A DNA stretch of 64,000 nucleotides from Alisma plantago-aquatica (GCA_963693085.1 OY856409.1:243774558-243838557); one strand, 5' to 3'. Counted from the stretch's first letter, positions 43,961 to 57,687 are shown. The notes: generated from the letters alone by a model not told the origin. A program made the numbers and translations.

Positions 43961-45345
43961 AAGTACTTAATGCAGAAAAAGGACACCAAGCTAGACTCCT
44001 ATAGTGGGATTTGTTGTTGCAAGAATTTGATCATGAAATTATAGATAAGAAAAGGATAAAGAATGTCATTGTTGGCTATTTGTCAAGAATCATGGTTACT
44101 AAAAAATACCTATTTCCTATCTTTGACAACTATGTCAATGAAGCCTTATTGACGGAAAGGTCCGTTGAACCCACTTTACCCTAGTTTACAAACATCTGCA
44201 ATTATTTAGCATGCCAAAAACTATCTCACAACATCACCTTCAATCAAAAGAAGAACCTAATTTTTTATTTGAAGAACTACTATTGGGATGATCCTCTCCT
44301 CTTTAGGAGATGTGCTGACAATCTATATTGTAGATGTATTTAAGAAGAAGAAGTACCCAAGATACTCTATGACTGCCATTCTTCATCGTAGGAAGCCATC
44401 TTGGAAGAGGAACAACAACAAAAAAGGTCCTAATGGCCTACGCTATTCAAAAGAACATGCTTACGTAAAATCATGCAATGAGTATCAGAGACCAAGAAAT
44501 ATTTCAAGAAGGAATGAAATGTCAATGTATGAATGTATAGAAGTGGAGATTTTTATATTTGGGGGAATAGACTACACATGGGACCTTTCCCATCATCAAG
44601 AGACAACCAGTACATCTTGGTTGTAGTAGATTATGTATCCAAATGGCTGGAGGCAGTAGACACCCATGCTTGTGACTCGAAAGCTATGGTCAGATTATTT
44701 AAAAAAAATTATCTTTCCTAGATTTGGTGTTCCAAGCACCATCATCAGTGATGGGGGATCCCATTTTGGAGAAAGGAAATTTGAAACCTTGTAGAAAAAT
44801 TATGAAGTTAGGCACAAGGTTGCTACACCCTATCTCCCACAGACATCTAGACATGTAGAAGTCGAACTGACAAATCAAGCATATTTTGGAGAAAACCATT
44901 AGTCACAACTGAAAGGACTGGTCGATGAAGCTAGATAATGCATTATGGGCATGCCACACTACCTATAAAACTCTAATAGGGACTACTCCCTACCAATTGA
45001 TTTATGTGAAGTCTTACCATTTGCCAATCAAATTAAAACACAAAGCTTTCTAGGCAATTAAATTCTTGAATATGGACCCAACCTTGACCGGAAAGAAAAG
45101 ATTTCTATAGCTACAAGAATTAGAAGAGCTGAGGCTACATGCCTATGAAAATGCCAAAATTTATAAGCAATGTCTGAAAGATATACCCATCAGGATTGAT
45201 GGAGATTTGCAGTGACAAGACTGGAACCTTTTAAGTGAATGGACATAGGGTCAAGTGATATTATGAAGATGAAGCATTCACCAGAAGAGTAGAGGTCCAA
45301 TTCGGGGAAACACCACCTGCACCACCAGAGGAAATTTGACGAATC
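43961..45345 (+). pseudogene. Element G integrase and polyprotein C-terminus
   Basis: The integrase core reads MGPFPSSRDNQYILVVVDYVSKWLEAVDTHA (44578 on), followed in another frame by a block matching RFGVPSTIISDGGSHF and ATPYLPQTSRHVEVELTNQ, the rest of the Asp/Asp/Glu core. The polyprotein ends near 45338 with VQFGETPPAPPEEI. Many stops; the copy is dead. Confidence 0.88.
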
Positions 45346-45780
45346 TGACCAAAGATAGTCAATCTAAAGACTATACATTAGCACTTTTTAGGAGGCAACC
45401 CAAGGATTTCTTGACATGTTTTCTTGAATTTAGTTTTGCTTTCTTTTACATTTAGCTAAGATTTGCTATTATCTAACTTAGGTCAATTTATTAGCTGCTT
45501 TAGGCTGCCTTTATTTTAATTTCTAGTATATAGAATAAAGTTAGAGATGTATTTTAAATATGTGCCTTGATTTCAGGGATCACTGACTCAAGAAAAAGCC
45601 TCAGCAACTGCAGAACCTTTTTGGAAATCACAACAACTGCCAAGTTTCTTCCTTGTGTAGGAGGATCAAAAGCCTTGGTGACCATCGAGCTTCAAATTTC
45701 TCATTGAGCATCGGACATCCCAAATCTCAACAACCACTGGCATTCTAAAAAATCCCAGTGATTTCTTGCATTTTACTAAA
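45346..45780 (+). other. Element G spacer after pol
   Basis: It carries the TTTTTAGGAGGCAACCCA sequence typical just after Athila pol (45386-45404). Then an AT-rich stretch and words such as ATCACTGACTC and ACCATCGAGC, similar in style but not alignable to G's U3. No ORF is supported. Confidence 0.6.
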
Positions 45781-45781
45781 C

Positions 45782-45815
45782 CTCGACGACTGTCGAGATG
45801 CCAGGAGTATATAAA
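45782..45815 (+). promoter_or_regulatory. Palindrome and TATA box before element G ORF-1-like gene
   Basis: CTCGACGACTGTCGAG (45782-45797) is a palindrome with 6-bp arms. TATATAAA follows at 45808-45815, and an ATG opens 55 bases later. The layout resembles the internal promoter-like block in element D. Confidence 0.45.
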
Positions 45816-45869
45816 CTTGTTTTTTAGCCAATAGTTCCACAGTCTAACTCAAACCCTTAGCAAGACTCG

Positions 45870-46079
45870 GATGGTTTCACCAACAAACAGTCAGACCTCT
45901 TCTGTAACACAGGAGACTACTACCAACAATGTTTCCTACAACACATTCTCTCTGCCAAATCTCTAATTCGTCGTTGTAGGAACCAACACTCCACACCATC
46001 ACCAAGCCACAAATATTGCGGCATCGAATGAGCTCAGCTACACCGACCAAGAAATCAAACAAAAGAAAAAGGACAAAGC
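45870..46079 (+). pseudogene. Element G ORF-1-like gene, part 1
   Basis: The frame from ATG at 45870 reads MVSPTNSQTSSVTQETTTNNV, has a stop near 45965, and goes on to a basic DQEIKQKKKDKA. The Ser/Thr-rich start and basic stretch would fit an Athila ORF-1 (env-position) protein, but the identification rests mainly on position. It is cut by element E (TSD AAAGC at 46075-46079). Confidence 0.45.
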
Positions 46080-46865
46080 TGTAACATACTCGAATATGAG
46101 TATGTAGCTTAATTTTCCTTGTCTTAAGTCCACCCTAAATTATATGAGAATAAATCATTTTCCCTTAAATTAAATAAACATGAGTAAGTGGATCTAAGAA
46201 AATATAATGACAAATAAACTCATCATATAATATTAATGACTAAATTAATAATTTGAGTAATAAATTCAAAATAAATTATATAAATTCACTGATTAAGTAG
46301 AGTTGACCCTAATTTATTGATCCAAAAGTGCCATTAGTCTAATTGATAAAATTAATTTGATAAATATGAAATAATACATCAAATTAATTAATAAAGGAAT
46401 TACATTTTGCAATGGAGTACCTAGCTTAGAAGTAATTAAATTTAAGTAGTGAATGTTACTAAAAGATGAAATTAACGTTGAAATTGGATTCCTCATATCT
46501 CTTTAGCCAACCTATCAAATTTCAGGTCAATATGACTTTTTTTTACTACACATTTAATTGGTCTAGATTAAATATATTCAATGTATCACTTCACTTTAAT
46601 TAATCAATTAAATTGATTCTAGAAATATGTAACGCAAAGCGTTACTTCTCCTTCACCTCTTCACGACGCATCCTGTGTTTTTTTGCGGACTGCGAGTGGC
46701 AGGTAACCGGCGCCCCTTTTTCTTCCTCCCACTTCTCTTCCGTTTCCTACCTCGCAGACTGTCAACCTGTAGCCGGTGGCCGCTCTTTCCCCCTTTCTCT
46801 GCGTCTCGTCATCTTCTCTTCCCTTCCTCTTCCTTCCACAACCCATTTCTAACCCTAGCTGCCAT

Positions 46866-46875
46866 CTATATATTC
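46866..46875 (+). promoter_or_regulatory. TATA-like box of element E LTR 1
   Basis: CTATATATTC followed by a pyrimidine-rich stretch. Same place in LTR 2 (52668-52677) and LTR 3 (58475-58484). Confidence 0.5.
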
Positions 46876-49180
46876 ACCCTCTCCCTGACCACAGTAACCA
46901 GTCTAGGCCTCTCCAAGTAGCGCCCAACCACAACCATCGTGATGCCTGCAACCATCACTTTCCACCCTCGACTTTGCCTGACACCACTGTCATCTTGTTC
47001 CCTCGACCCTGACTTTGTTCCTGACCCTCAGACCTCGACGCTCGATTTCGTAAGCAACCCCTTCAGGTCGTGACCCCTTCTCCTGCCACCAACACTGGTG
47101 GTGGTAGGGGTCACCCTGCTTCACCGCGGTGTCACCAAGAGACTGCCTCAGGTTCGGCGGGTGCCAAAGAACCTCAAAAGCTTGCCTTCTTCTCTAAGAT
47201 CATCACCAAGATCTGTAGAGCAATCCCCAGTCGAAGGACCTAGGAGCATTATGGAAAATAGAACTGCAACAAGGACCTGTAAAACCACGATGGCTAGCAG
47301 ACTTGAAGCAGACTCCAACCACCACTGATCCCCCATATGACTTTCATCTGCAGATCACCGTTTCACAGATGATTGTTTGGCAACCTCAACTCCACCCTCT
47401 CGCAATCATCACACTGCCTCCACCCTACTTCCCCTTCTCTTATCCTTCATCGAAATTCCTTAAACTGAACCGCCCTGCCTTCTTCCATCTGTGGCGCCTT
47501 CATGGAATCTCATTGCTGCATCCTCACCCCTTCACAGCCACCAACAGAGCTTCGATGGGTATGCTACCATCACCGCTAGGGCCTTTGAACATGGCTTCGA
47601 TCTCCAGTGATCATCTGAAGACCTGCCATATGACAAACTCCCTCTTGCGTGCATCACAGGGTGTTTATGAACCTTCCTTCTGGTTACTCAGACCTTCCCT
47701 GTTGCCAACATGGATTCTGCTTATCTTCGTCCTCCTCTCCCTACGCCAATGGCAGTGTCAGCAAGGGACACACTCACACTATGCAAAGGCCACAGAGTGC
47801 CTTTTGGTGATCAGAAGCGACAGTCCCATCTAAGCATCACCGGCTTGACTCCCATCTTCTCCTCCGCTGTGCTGCCACTTGAGACTGCGGCTAAATCTGA
47901 AGGGGGACAACAAAGGCCCGGCGGCAGGGATTCAAATATCTAAAACTCCATGGTCGTTCGGTTCTGGTGGCCTCTCCCTTGGCACCCTTGCCTGTAGGAG
48001 TCGAATCCCCATCTAGGAATTCACATGTAGATTGGTCATCGAAGGTCAATGGTGATTCCATCTCCTCCTGCAGGTCAGTACAATGTACCGCATTTTAGAA
48101 AATTAAGTCTTGATAATGTCGATTAAGCATCATAATATAGAATGAATAAACCACTCAAACATAGTAGACCAAAGACTATAACAATATGATATATTCAATA
48201 CATAGAGCATGACATATTATAAAGAACGAAATTGTAATACTAATCCTATCCATATACATAGTAGTATATTCAGAAATACTAGTCAATCTTTCTTTTCAAT
48301 TTCTATAATAAATAATACGCTAGTTTGTTGGATCAAAGAAACCTAGACTTAACCATATTTTGTTTCATTGATAGAATTTGGTTAGGGATATGGTATTTCA
48401 TGAGGTGATGTTCAATCATACAACCCATATTGGAAATCTAAAACCCTAGATAGTCATGTATATGTACATACTTGACCGTATTTAGATAAATAATAGGTAT
48501 AAACACTAATAAGCCTATTGAATTGATGCTAGGAAGGACAGTGAATCATATAATTGTGGAGAGAACATTAAGACCTAATTGGGAAGAATACATACTTTTA
48601 CCAACACCTAATATAATCTAGAACTATGTAGACTCATGTGACTGAAGAATTATCTTTGAACTCAAATATATAACTAAATGATCATGTGTCCAGTTAACAA
48701 TAAAAGATCCCTAATATGTCTTTCGGTGGCCAAATCGGGATAGGAACAATACATATAGCTAAGATAAGAATGTATACACACATGTTCACCTTGGTTTAAC
48801 TAACATCCATAATCGTTCCTAGGATGGACACTCAATTTTGGGGACCAAGCATATCCACTGAGTAGGACCTTTAGCTATGAAGATGAGGTATGTACTCCTC
48901 CCTATTTATAACTGAGCATTTATGTGACTAAATTTTCCCATAATTAGGCATTTTTGAAATACTTTCTCTTATTCCATTTGTTGGACAGTTCATATACTTT
49001 CAGTTGGATTTGTTATTCTTTTGAAATTATTATCATATTGAATTGGGTTAATGACCCCATCTTCTATTGTGGTTAAATAATGCCACATGCTTGTGAAAGG
49101 TACATCTTGCCACTCTGTTTATGCATGTTAGATAATTCGACTAGTTTAACTATCATAGTCGCTTATGCGTAAGCATTAGG

Positions 49181-49269
49181 GCGCGCTACTTCCGCCCGGG
49201 GTGTGCTACTTCCACCTTTTTGTATACAGAGGTGTGCTACTTCCGCCTAGGGTGCGCTACTTCCACCTA
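49181..49269 (+). repeat. Four-copy GCTACTTCC(G/A)CC repeat in element E LTR 1
   Basis: Four copies of GTGCTACTTCC(G/A)CC spaced about 22-30 bases apart. Equivalent arrays are at 54983-55071 and 60791-60879. Confidence 0.85.
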
Positions 49270-49879
49270 TTTTTACTTAGGTCAATGACTCAGTGGTGTC
49301 TTGGCCCTATTATAGTTACTTTAGTCAAATATATATGCATGCAAATATTTGTTGTGATACTGATGATTTATAATGGCAAGATTTGTTATTTCACTTATTT
49401 ATTTATAATGCCTCATTCTTTTAAAATTCATTCTCTTATTACTTCTCATTGAAACTTACCTAGCTTTAACGATCCCCTCTTTGACAGGAACACCTTACTT
49501 TACTTTTGAAATAAATAATGTCCCGGTTAATTTTCTAATGTACATACTAAGCTTTTGCTGACTACAATCTTTTGTTTCCTATTTTCTGGGTGTTCCCTCC
49601 ACCCAGATTTAGGTGCTTTGTAGGGCCGAGACGTAAGATGATTGGGAGGTCATTGATGAACATAAGGATAGCTTGACACAGCCTTGTTACCCTCTGCAGA
49701 TGGGCTTGTATGTATATGGATGTAACATTTTCAATTTATGTACCACCTTAGAGTGAGAAAGTTTTGTACATGGGCATATTTTGTAACTTTGTAAATAGTT
49801 ATATTTTCCACTGCTTAATTATTCCATGGCTTGTGTTTATACCATTGAGTGGGCCCACTATCGGGTCCCACTCTTTACA

Positions 49880-51879
49880 GAATGGTATCAGAGCCTAAGC
49901 AGTCGGTAACTAGACTATTTCAAGTTATCCTAGATTATTCCTTCATTGGTAGGTGACCTTTTAGAGGTTGTTGTCATACCTAAACTCGAAACGTGTTTAC
50001 CAAATAGAGTTTCAATCCCTATCTAAATTAGTGGTATATATGTATCCCAAACAAAGTATGTGGATGACCTAGTTTTGGGTAAATACTTATCAATCCTACC
50101 CTCTTCTTGTCGGTATAGCTTTCTATACATAAAGGTTAACTCTCGTAGGAAGTAGCCTCTACATCCTGCCTTAGGGGAAGACAAATTATCTAATGTAGAG
50201 AGTAGGTTGACTTGAACTCACATAATTGTGTGTAACCTTAGTTCAAGACATTAAACCTTTTACTTTTGTTGTTTTCTTGCATGCCTATGATACATCCATT
50301 GGTGGGCTGAGCATGCATGGATACATGCTTAGAATATTAACACAAGTTTTAGATCTTGAGATGTTCTTGATAGCACGTGATGATATGAACTAGATCCTTA
50401 AGGTTAGGCTTGTTTTGCCTATAACATGGAGTTAATGCAACATAGTTGGCTTGTGACTCTCCATCCAAGGGTTGGTTACTATCTTAGTTGAACTTGTGAT
50501 ATCTTATAAATGAGGAATTGTTGAAGGAAGATGTAGGTTTCCAATAAGGGTACTTGGGATTTCATCCCTCACATACCCATGATAGGAATTATGCTTATCT
50601 CCCTTATTCTATAAAGGATCGATAACGTGGTTGGATTACATAATAAAATTGTGTGTCATGTCATTTTTCCTAGAGGACATTTGGAGGCCCACTCATATTT
50701 AGAAGCTATAGTGGATCCTCTCTTTCTTGAGACTTTGGATGTACACCGACACCAGGGTTATGTGCGGTAGGTACCTCTAGGGTTGATCCTTAAAGCGTTG
50801 ACCACTCTCTCATTGCCATTGTGTTGTTAGTTTAAGTAGTTGACTATATAGTTCATCTGGGCTTGTAATGACACCATGGATGTGAACCAACTTGGGAAGT
50901 AGAGACATTAATCTCTCCTTATTATGGTTACACAATCTTATAGATATATGATGTTTCAGGATGTGAGACATGACTAACTGAGGGTTGAATAATAGAGGTT
51001 TTTCCTAGTAGGACCTACTAGAAATGAATTGCATGTTGGAAGAAACTTGCATCTCCTCCTTACCTAGAATGTGGACATGATTGTTGTATTCCTCTATAAT
51101 ATGTATAAATAAGCATCTTTTGTGAAGATGAGGTGATGATAGAGTAATAGTATATGTGGTATGTGGTAGATAGTGGTTGACTTGGTTCTCAGATTGATTT
51201 TGGCGCCATTTTGGATTCCCATTGCAAGGTTTTTATCGTCAAACTTATTTTCTTTATTAAATTTTAATTATACGTATATATAAAAAAAAACTTTTTCAGA
51301 TTCCATCGATGATTTTTGAACCAAGTCACCACAAGAAGGAAGTTGTAGTAGCAAAAAAAACAACTTAGAAGTGCTTGTTCAACATTGCGAACCTAGGTAT
51401 AAGTGTGATGTAGGATTTAAGAGGAAGAAGAACAAATATAATAGTTATGATCTAGTCGCTACTCCTCTCGACTCTCTATTTGTTTATATAGGGCTTTTTA
51501 AAGGGTGCGGTCTGGCCTAGGAGGGTATTTTGACTCAAGAATTGGGTTGAAATTAATAGTGAATGGATTCAGTGACCCATGGGAAAGTTCCACAATTAAT
51601 GTCACATAAATATAAGTACCCCCAGCTATGATAATTAAACCTTGCAAGATAGATACCTTCGATATTAATTAGATAATCTAGAAAAAAATGCTCATCAACG
51701 TAAGATAAATGTTTAGGTCGAATAGGCACAAATATATGAGAGTATATAGAGCGTACTTGGGTAGGAAATTAGTTAGTAAATAAAAAGGGGAGTAATTTGG
51801 TTAATATTAGTCATAATGTTTCTTTAGGTTATGGCTGGGTGGATTTCGGGGACGAAATCCTCTTTAAGGGGTAGAGTAT
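49880..51879 (+). other. Element E internal region 1
   Basis: The primer site TGGTATCAGAGC is at 49883-49894. No ORF over 60 codons has coding evidence. The 3' end reads MAGWISGTKSS before a purine tract (51863-51879, TTTAAGGGGTAGAGTAT), the leftover of a chromovirus polyprotein end. Confidence 0.88.
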
Positions 51880-54800
51880 TGTAACATACTTGAATATGAG
51901 TATGTAGCTTAATTTTCCTTGTCTTAAGTCCACCCTAAATTATATGAGTAATAAATCATTTTCCCTTAAATTAAATAAACATGAGTAAGTGGATCTAAGA
52001 AAATATAATGACAAATAAACTCATCATATAATATTAATGACTAAATTAATAATTTGAGTAATAAATTCAAAATAAATTATATAAATTCAATGATTAAGTA
52101 GAGTTGACCCTAATTTATTGATCCAAAAGCGCCATTAGTCTAATTGATAAAATAAATTTGATAAATATGAAATAATACATCAAATTAATTAATAAAGGAA
52201 TTACATTTTGCAATGGAGTACCTAGCTTAGAAGTAATTAAATTTAAGTAGTGAATGTTACTAAAAGATGAAATTAACGTTGAAATTTGATTCCTCATATC
52301 TCTTTAGCCAACCTATCAAATTTCAGGTCAATATGACTTTTTTTTTACTACACATTTAATTGGTCTAGATTAAATATATTCAATGTATCACTTCACTTTA
52401 ATTAATCAATTAAATTGATTCTAGAAATATGTAACGCAAAGCGTTACTTCTCCTTCACCTCTTCACGACGCATCCTGTGTTTTTTTGCGGACTGCGAGAG
52501 GCAGGTAACCGGCGCCCCTTTTTCTTCCTCCCTCTTCTCTTCCATTTCCTACCTCGCAGACTGTCAACCTGTAGCCGGCGGCCGCTCTTTCCCCCTTTCT
52601 CTGTGTCTCGTCATCTTCTCTTCCCTTCCTCTTCCTTCCACAACCCATTTCTAACCCTAGCTGCCATCTATATATTCACCCTCTCCCTGACCACAGTAAC
52701 CAGTCTAGGCCTCTCCAAGTAGCGCCCAACCACAACCATCGTGATGCCTCCAACCATCACTTGCCACCCTCGACTTTTCCTGACACCGCTGTCAGCTTGT
52801 TCCCTCGACCCTGACTTTGTTCCTGACCCTCAGACCTCGACGATCGATTTCATAAGCAACCCCTTCAGGTCGTGACCCCTTCTCCTGCCACCAGCACTAG
52901 CGGCGGCAGGGGTCACCCTGCTTCACCGCAGTGTCACCAAGAGACTGCCTCAGGTCCGGCGGGTGCCAAAGAACCTCAAAAGCTTGCCTTCTTCTCTAAG
53001 ATCATCACCGAGATCTGTAGAGCAATCCCCAGTCGACGGACCTAGGAGCATTATGGAAAATAGAACTGCAACAAGGACCTGTAAAACCACGATGGCTAGC
53101 AGACTTGAAGCAGACTCCAACCACCATCGATCCCCCATATGACTGTCATCTGTAGATCACCGTTTCACATATGATTGTTCGGCAGCCTCAACGCCGCCGT
53201 CTCACAATCATCACACTGCCACCACCCTACTTCCCCTTCTCTTATCCTTCGTTGAAATTCCTTAAACCTAACTGCCCTGCCTTCTTCCATCTGTGGCGCC
53301 TTCATGGAATATCATCGCTGCGTCCTCACCCCTTCACAGCCACCAACAGAGCTTCGATGGGTCTGCTACCATCACCGCTAGGGCCTTTGAACATGGCTTC
53401 GATCTCCAGTGATCATCTGAAGACCTGCCATATGACAAACTCCCTCTTGCGTGCATCGCAGGGTCTTTATGAACATTCCTTCCGGTTACTCAGACCTTCC
53501 CTGTTGCCAACATGGATTCTGCTTATCGTCGTCCTCCTCTCCCTACGCTAATGGCAGTGTCAGCAAGGGATGCACTCACACTATGCAAAGGCCACAGAGT
53601 GCCTTTTGGTGATCAGAAGCGACAGTCCCATCTAAGCATCACCGGCCTGACTCCCATCTTCTCCTCCGAGGTGCTGCCACTTGAGACTACGGCTAAATCT
53701 GAAGGGGGACAACAAAGGCCCGACGAGAGGGAGTCAAATCTCTGAAACTCCATGGCCGTTCGGTTCTGGTGGCCTCTCCCTTGGCACCCTCGCCTGTAGG
53801 AGTTGAATCCCCATCTAGGAATTCACATGTAGATTGGTCATCGAAGGTCAATGGTGATTCCATCTCCTCCTGCAGGTCAGTACAATGTACCGCATTTTAG
53901 AAAATTAAGTCTTGATAATGATGATTAAGCATCATAATATAGAATGAATAAACCACTCAAACATAGTAGACCAAAGACTATAACAATATGATATATTCCA
54001 TACATGGAGCATGACATATTATAAAGAACGAAATTGTAATACTAATCCTATCCATATACATAGTAGTATATTCAGAAATACTAGTCAATCTTTCTTTTCA
54101 ATTTCTATAATAAATAATACGCTAGTTTGTTGGATCAAAGAAACCTAGACTTAACCATATTTTGTTTCATTGATAGAATTTGGTTAGGGATATGGTATTT
54201 CATGAGGTGATGTTCAATCATACAACCCATATTGGAAATCTAAAACCCTAGATAGTCATGTATATGTACATACTTGACCATATTTAGATAAATAATAGGT
54301 ATAAACACTAATAAGCCTATTGAATTGAAGCTAGGGAGGACATTGAATCATATAATTGTGGAGAGAACATTAAGACCTAATTGGGAAGAATACATACTTT
54401 TACCAACACCTAATATAATCTAGAACTATGTAGACTCATGTGACTGAAGAATTATCTTTGAACTCAAATATATAACTAAATGATCACGTGTCCAGTTAAC
54501 AATAAAAGATCCCTAATATGTCTTTTGGTGGCCAAATCGGGATAGGAACAATACATATAGCTAAGATAAGAATGTATACACACATGTTCACCTTGGTTTA
54601 ACTAACATCCATAATCGTTCCTAGGAAGGACACTCAATTTTGGGGACCAAGCATATCCACTGAGTAGGACCTTTAGCTATGAAGATGAGGTATGTAATCC
54701 TCCCTATTTATAACTGAGCATTTATGTGACTAAATTTTCCCATAATGAGGCATCTTTTGAAATACTTGCTCTTATTCCATTTGTTGGACAGTTCATATAC

Positions 54801-55682
54801 TTTCAGTTGAATTTGTTATTCTTTTGAAATTATTATCATATTGAATTGGGTTAATGACCCCATCTTCTATTGTGGTTAAATCATGCTGCATGCTTGTGAA
54901 AGGTACATCTTGCCACTCTATTTATGCATGTTAGATAATTCGACTAGTTTAACTATCGTATACGCTTATGCGTAACCATTAGGGCGCACTACTTCCGCCC
55001 GGGGTGTGCTACTTCCACCTTTTTATATACATAGGTGTGCTACTTCCGCCTAGGTTGCGCTACTTCCACCCATTTTTAGTTAGGTCAATGACTCAGTGGT
55101 GTCTTGGCCCTATTATAGTTACTTTAGTCAAATATATCTGCATGCAAATATTTGTTGTGATACTGATGATTTATAATGGCAAGATTTGTTATTTCACTTG
55201 TTTATTTATAATGCCTCATTCTTTTGAAAATTCATTCTCTTGTTACTTCTCATTGAAACTTACCTAGCTTTAACGATCCCCTCTTTGACAGGAACACCTT
55301 ACTTTACTTTTGAAATAAATCATGTCCCGGTTAATTTTCTAATGTACATACTCAGCTTTTGCTGACTACACTCTTTTATTTCCTATTTTTGGGTGTTCCC
55401 TCCACCCAAATTTAGGTGCTTTTTAGGGCCGAGACGTAAGATGATTGGGAGGTCATTGGTGAACATAAGGATAGCTTGAGACAACCTTGTTACCCTCTAC
55501 AGATGGGCTTGTGTGTATATGGATGTAACATTTTCAATTTATGTACCACCTTAGAGTGAGAAAGTTTTGTACATTGGCATATTTTGTAACTTTGTAAATA
55601 GTTATATTTTCCGCTGCTTAATTATTCCATGGCTTGTGTTTATACCATTGAGTGGGCCCACTATCGAGTCCCACTCTTTACA
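51880..55682 (+). repeat. Element E LTR 2 (middle)
   Basis: Serves as 3' LTR of the first unit and 5' LTR of the second. There is no TSD at its borders, which argues against independent insertion. The GCTACTTCC array is at 54983-55071. Confidence 0.95.
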
Positions 55683-57687
55683 GAATGGTATCAGAGCCTA
55701 AGCAGTCGGTAACTAGACTATTTCAAGTTATCCTAGATTATTCCTTCATTGGTAGGTGACCTTTTAGAGGTTGTTGTCATACCTAAACTCAAAACGTGTT
55801 TACCAAATAGAGTTTCAATCCCTATCTAAATTAGTGGTATATATGTATCCCAAAAAAAGTATGTGGATGACCTAGTTTTGGGGTAAATACTTATCAATCC
55901 TACCCTCTTCTTGTCGGTATAGCTTTCTATACATAAAGGTTAACTCTCGTAGGAAGTAGCCTCTACATCCCACCTTAGGGGAAGACATATTATCTAATGT
56001 AGAGAGTAGGTTGACTTGAACTCACATAATTGTGTGTAACCTTAGTACAAGACATTAAACCTTTTACTTTTGTTGTTTTCTTGCATGCCTATGATACATC
56101 CATTGGTGGGCTGAGCATACATGGATACATGCTTAGAATATTAACACAAGTTTTAGATCTTGAGATGTTCTTGATAGCATGTGATGATATGAACTAGATC
56201 CTTAAGGTTAGGCTTGTTTTGCCTATAACATTGAGTTAATGCAACATAGTTGGCTTGCGACTCTCCATCCAAGGGTTGGTCACTATCTTAGTTGAACTTG
56301 TGATATCTTATAAATGAGGAATTGTTGAAGGAAGATGTAGGTTTCCAATAAGGGTACTTGGGATTTCATCCCTCGCATACCCATGATAGGAATTATTCTT
56401 ATCTCCCTTATTCTATAAAGGATCGATCACGTGGTTGGATTACATAATAAAATTGTGTGTCATGTCATTTTTCCTAGAGGACATTTGGAGGCCCACTCAT
56501 ATTTAGAAGCTATAGTGGATCCTCTCTTTCTTGAGACTTTGGATGTACACCGATACCAGGGTTATGTGTGGTATGTACCTCTAGGGTTCATCCTTAAAGC
56601 GTTGACCACTCTCTCATTGCCATTGTGTTGTTAGTTTAAGTAGTTGACTATATAGCTCATCTGAGCTTGTAATGACACCATGGATGTGAACCAACTTGGG
56701 AAGTAGAGACATTAATCTCTCCTTATTATGGTTACACAATCTTATAGATATTTGATGTTTCAGGATGTGAGACATGACTAACTGAGGGTTGAATAATAGA
56801 GGTTTTTCCTAGTAGGACCTACTAGAAATGAATTGCATGTTGGAAGAAACTTGCATCTCCTCCTAACCTAGAATGTGGATATGATTGTTGTATTCCTCTA
56901 TAATATGTATAGGTAAGCCTCTTTTGTGAAGATGAGGTGATGATAGAGTAATAGTATATGTGGTATGTGGTAGATAGTGGTTGACTTGGTTCTCAGATTG
57001 ATTTTGGCGCCATTTTGGATTCCCATTGCAAGGTTTTTATCGTCAAACTTATTTTCTTTATTAAATTTTAATTATACGTATATATAAAAAAAAAACTTTT
57101 TCAGATTCCATCGATGATTTTTGAACCAAGTCACCACAAGAAGGAAGTTATAGTAGCAAACAAAAAAACAACTTAGAAGTGCTTGTTCAACCTTGTGAAC
57201 CTAGGTATAAGTGTGATGTAGGATTTAAGAGGAAGAAGAACAAATATAATAGTTATGATCTAGTCGCTACTCCTCTCGACTCTCTATTTGTTTATATAGG
57301 TCTTTTTAAAGGGTGCGGTCTGGCCTAGGAGGGTATTTTGACTCAAGAATTGGGTTGAAATTAATAGTGAATAGACTAAGTGACCCATGGGAAAGTTCCA
57401 CAATTAATGTCACATAAATATAAGTACCCCCAGCTATGATAATTAAACCTTGCAAGATAGATACCTTCGACATTAATTAGATAATCTAGAAAAAAATGCT
57501 CATCAACGTAAGATAAATGTTTAGGTCGAATAGGCACAAATATATGAGAGTATATAGAGCGTACTTGGGTAGGAAATTAGTTAGTAAATAAAAAGGGGAG
57601 TAATTTGGTTAATATTAGTCATAATGTTTCTTTAGGTTATGGCTGGGTGGATTTCAGGGACGAAATCCTCTTTAAGTGGTAGAGTAT
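55683..57687 (+). other. Element E internal region 2
   Basis: Near copy of 49880-51879, with the primer site at 55686-55697. A 67-codon ORF (56431-56634) here is broken in internal region 1, so I do not call it a gene. Confidence 0.88.

Larger units (their letters stand above)
46080..49879 (+). repeat. Element E LTR 1
   Basis: Starts TGTAACATA and ends CTTTACA. It contains a terminal stem (46084-46105), the palindrome GTAACGC-AAA-GCGTTAC (46629-46645), a TATA box (46866-46875), a GC-richer block (46680-48090), and the GCTACTTCC repeats (49181-49269). A 176-codon ORF at 47303-47833 is broken in LTR 2, so it is probably not coding. Confidence 0.95.

Noticed and set aside
47303..47833. 176-codon ORF in element E LTR as a gene
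   Set aside because: It is broken in LTR 2 and has no recognised domain.
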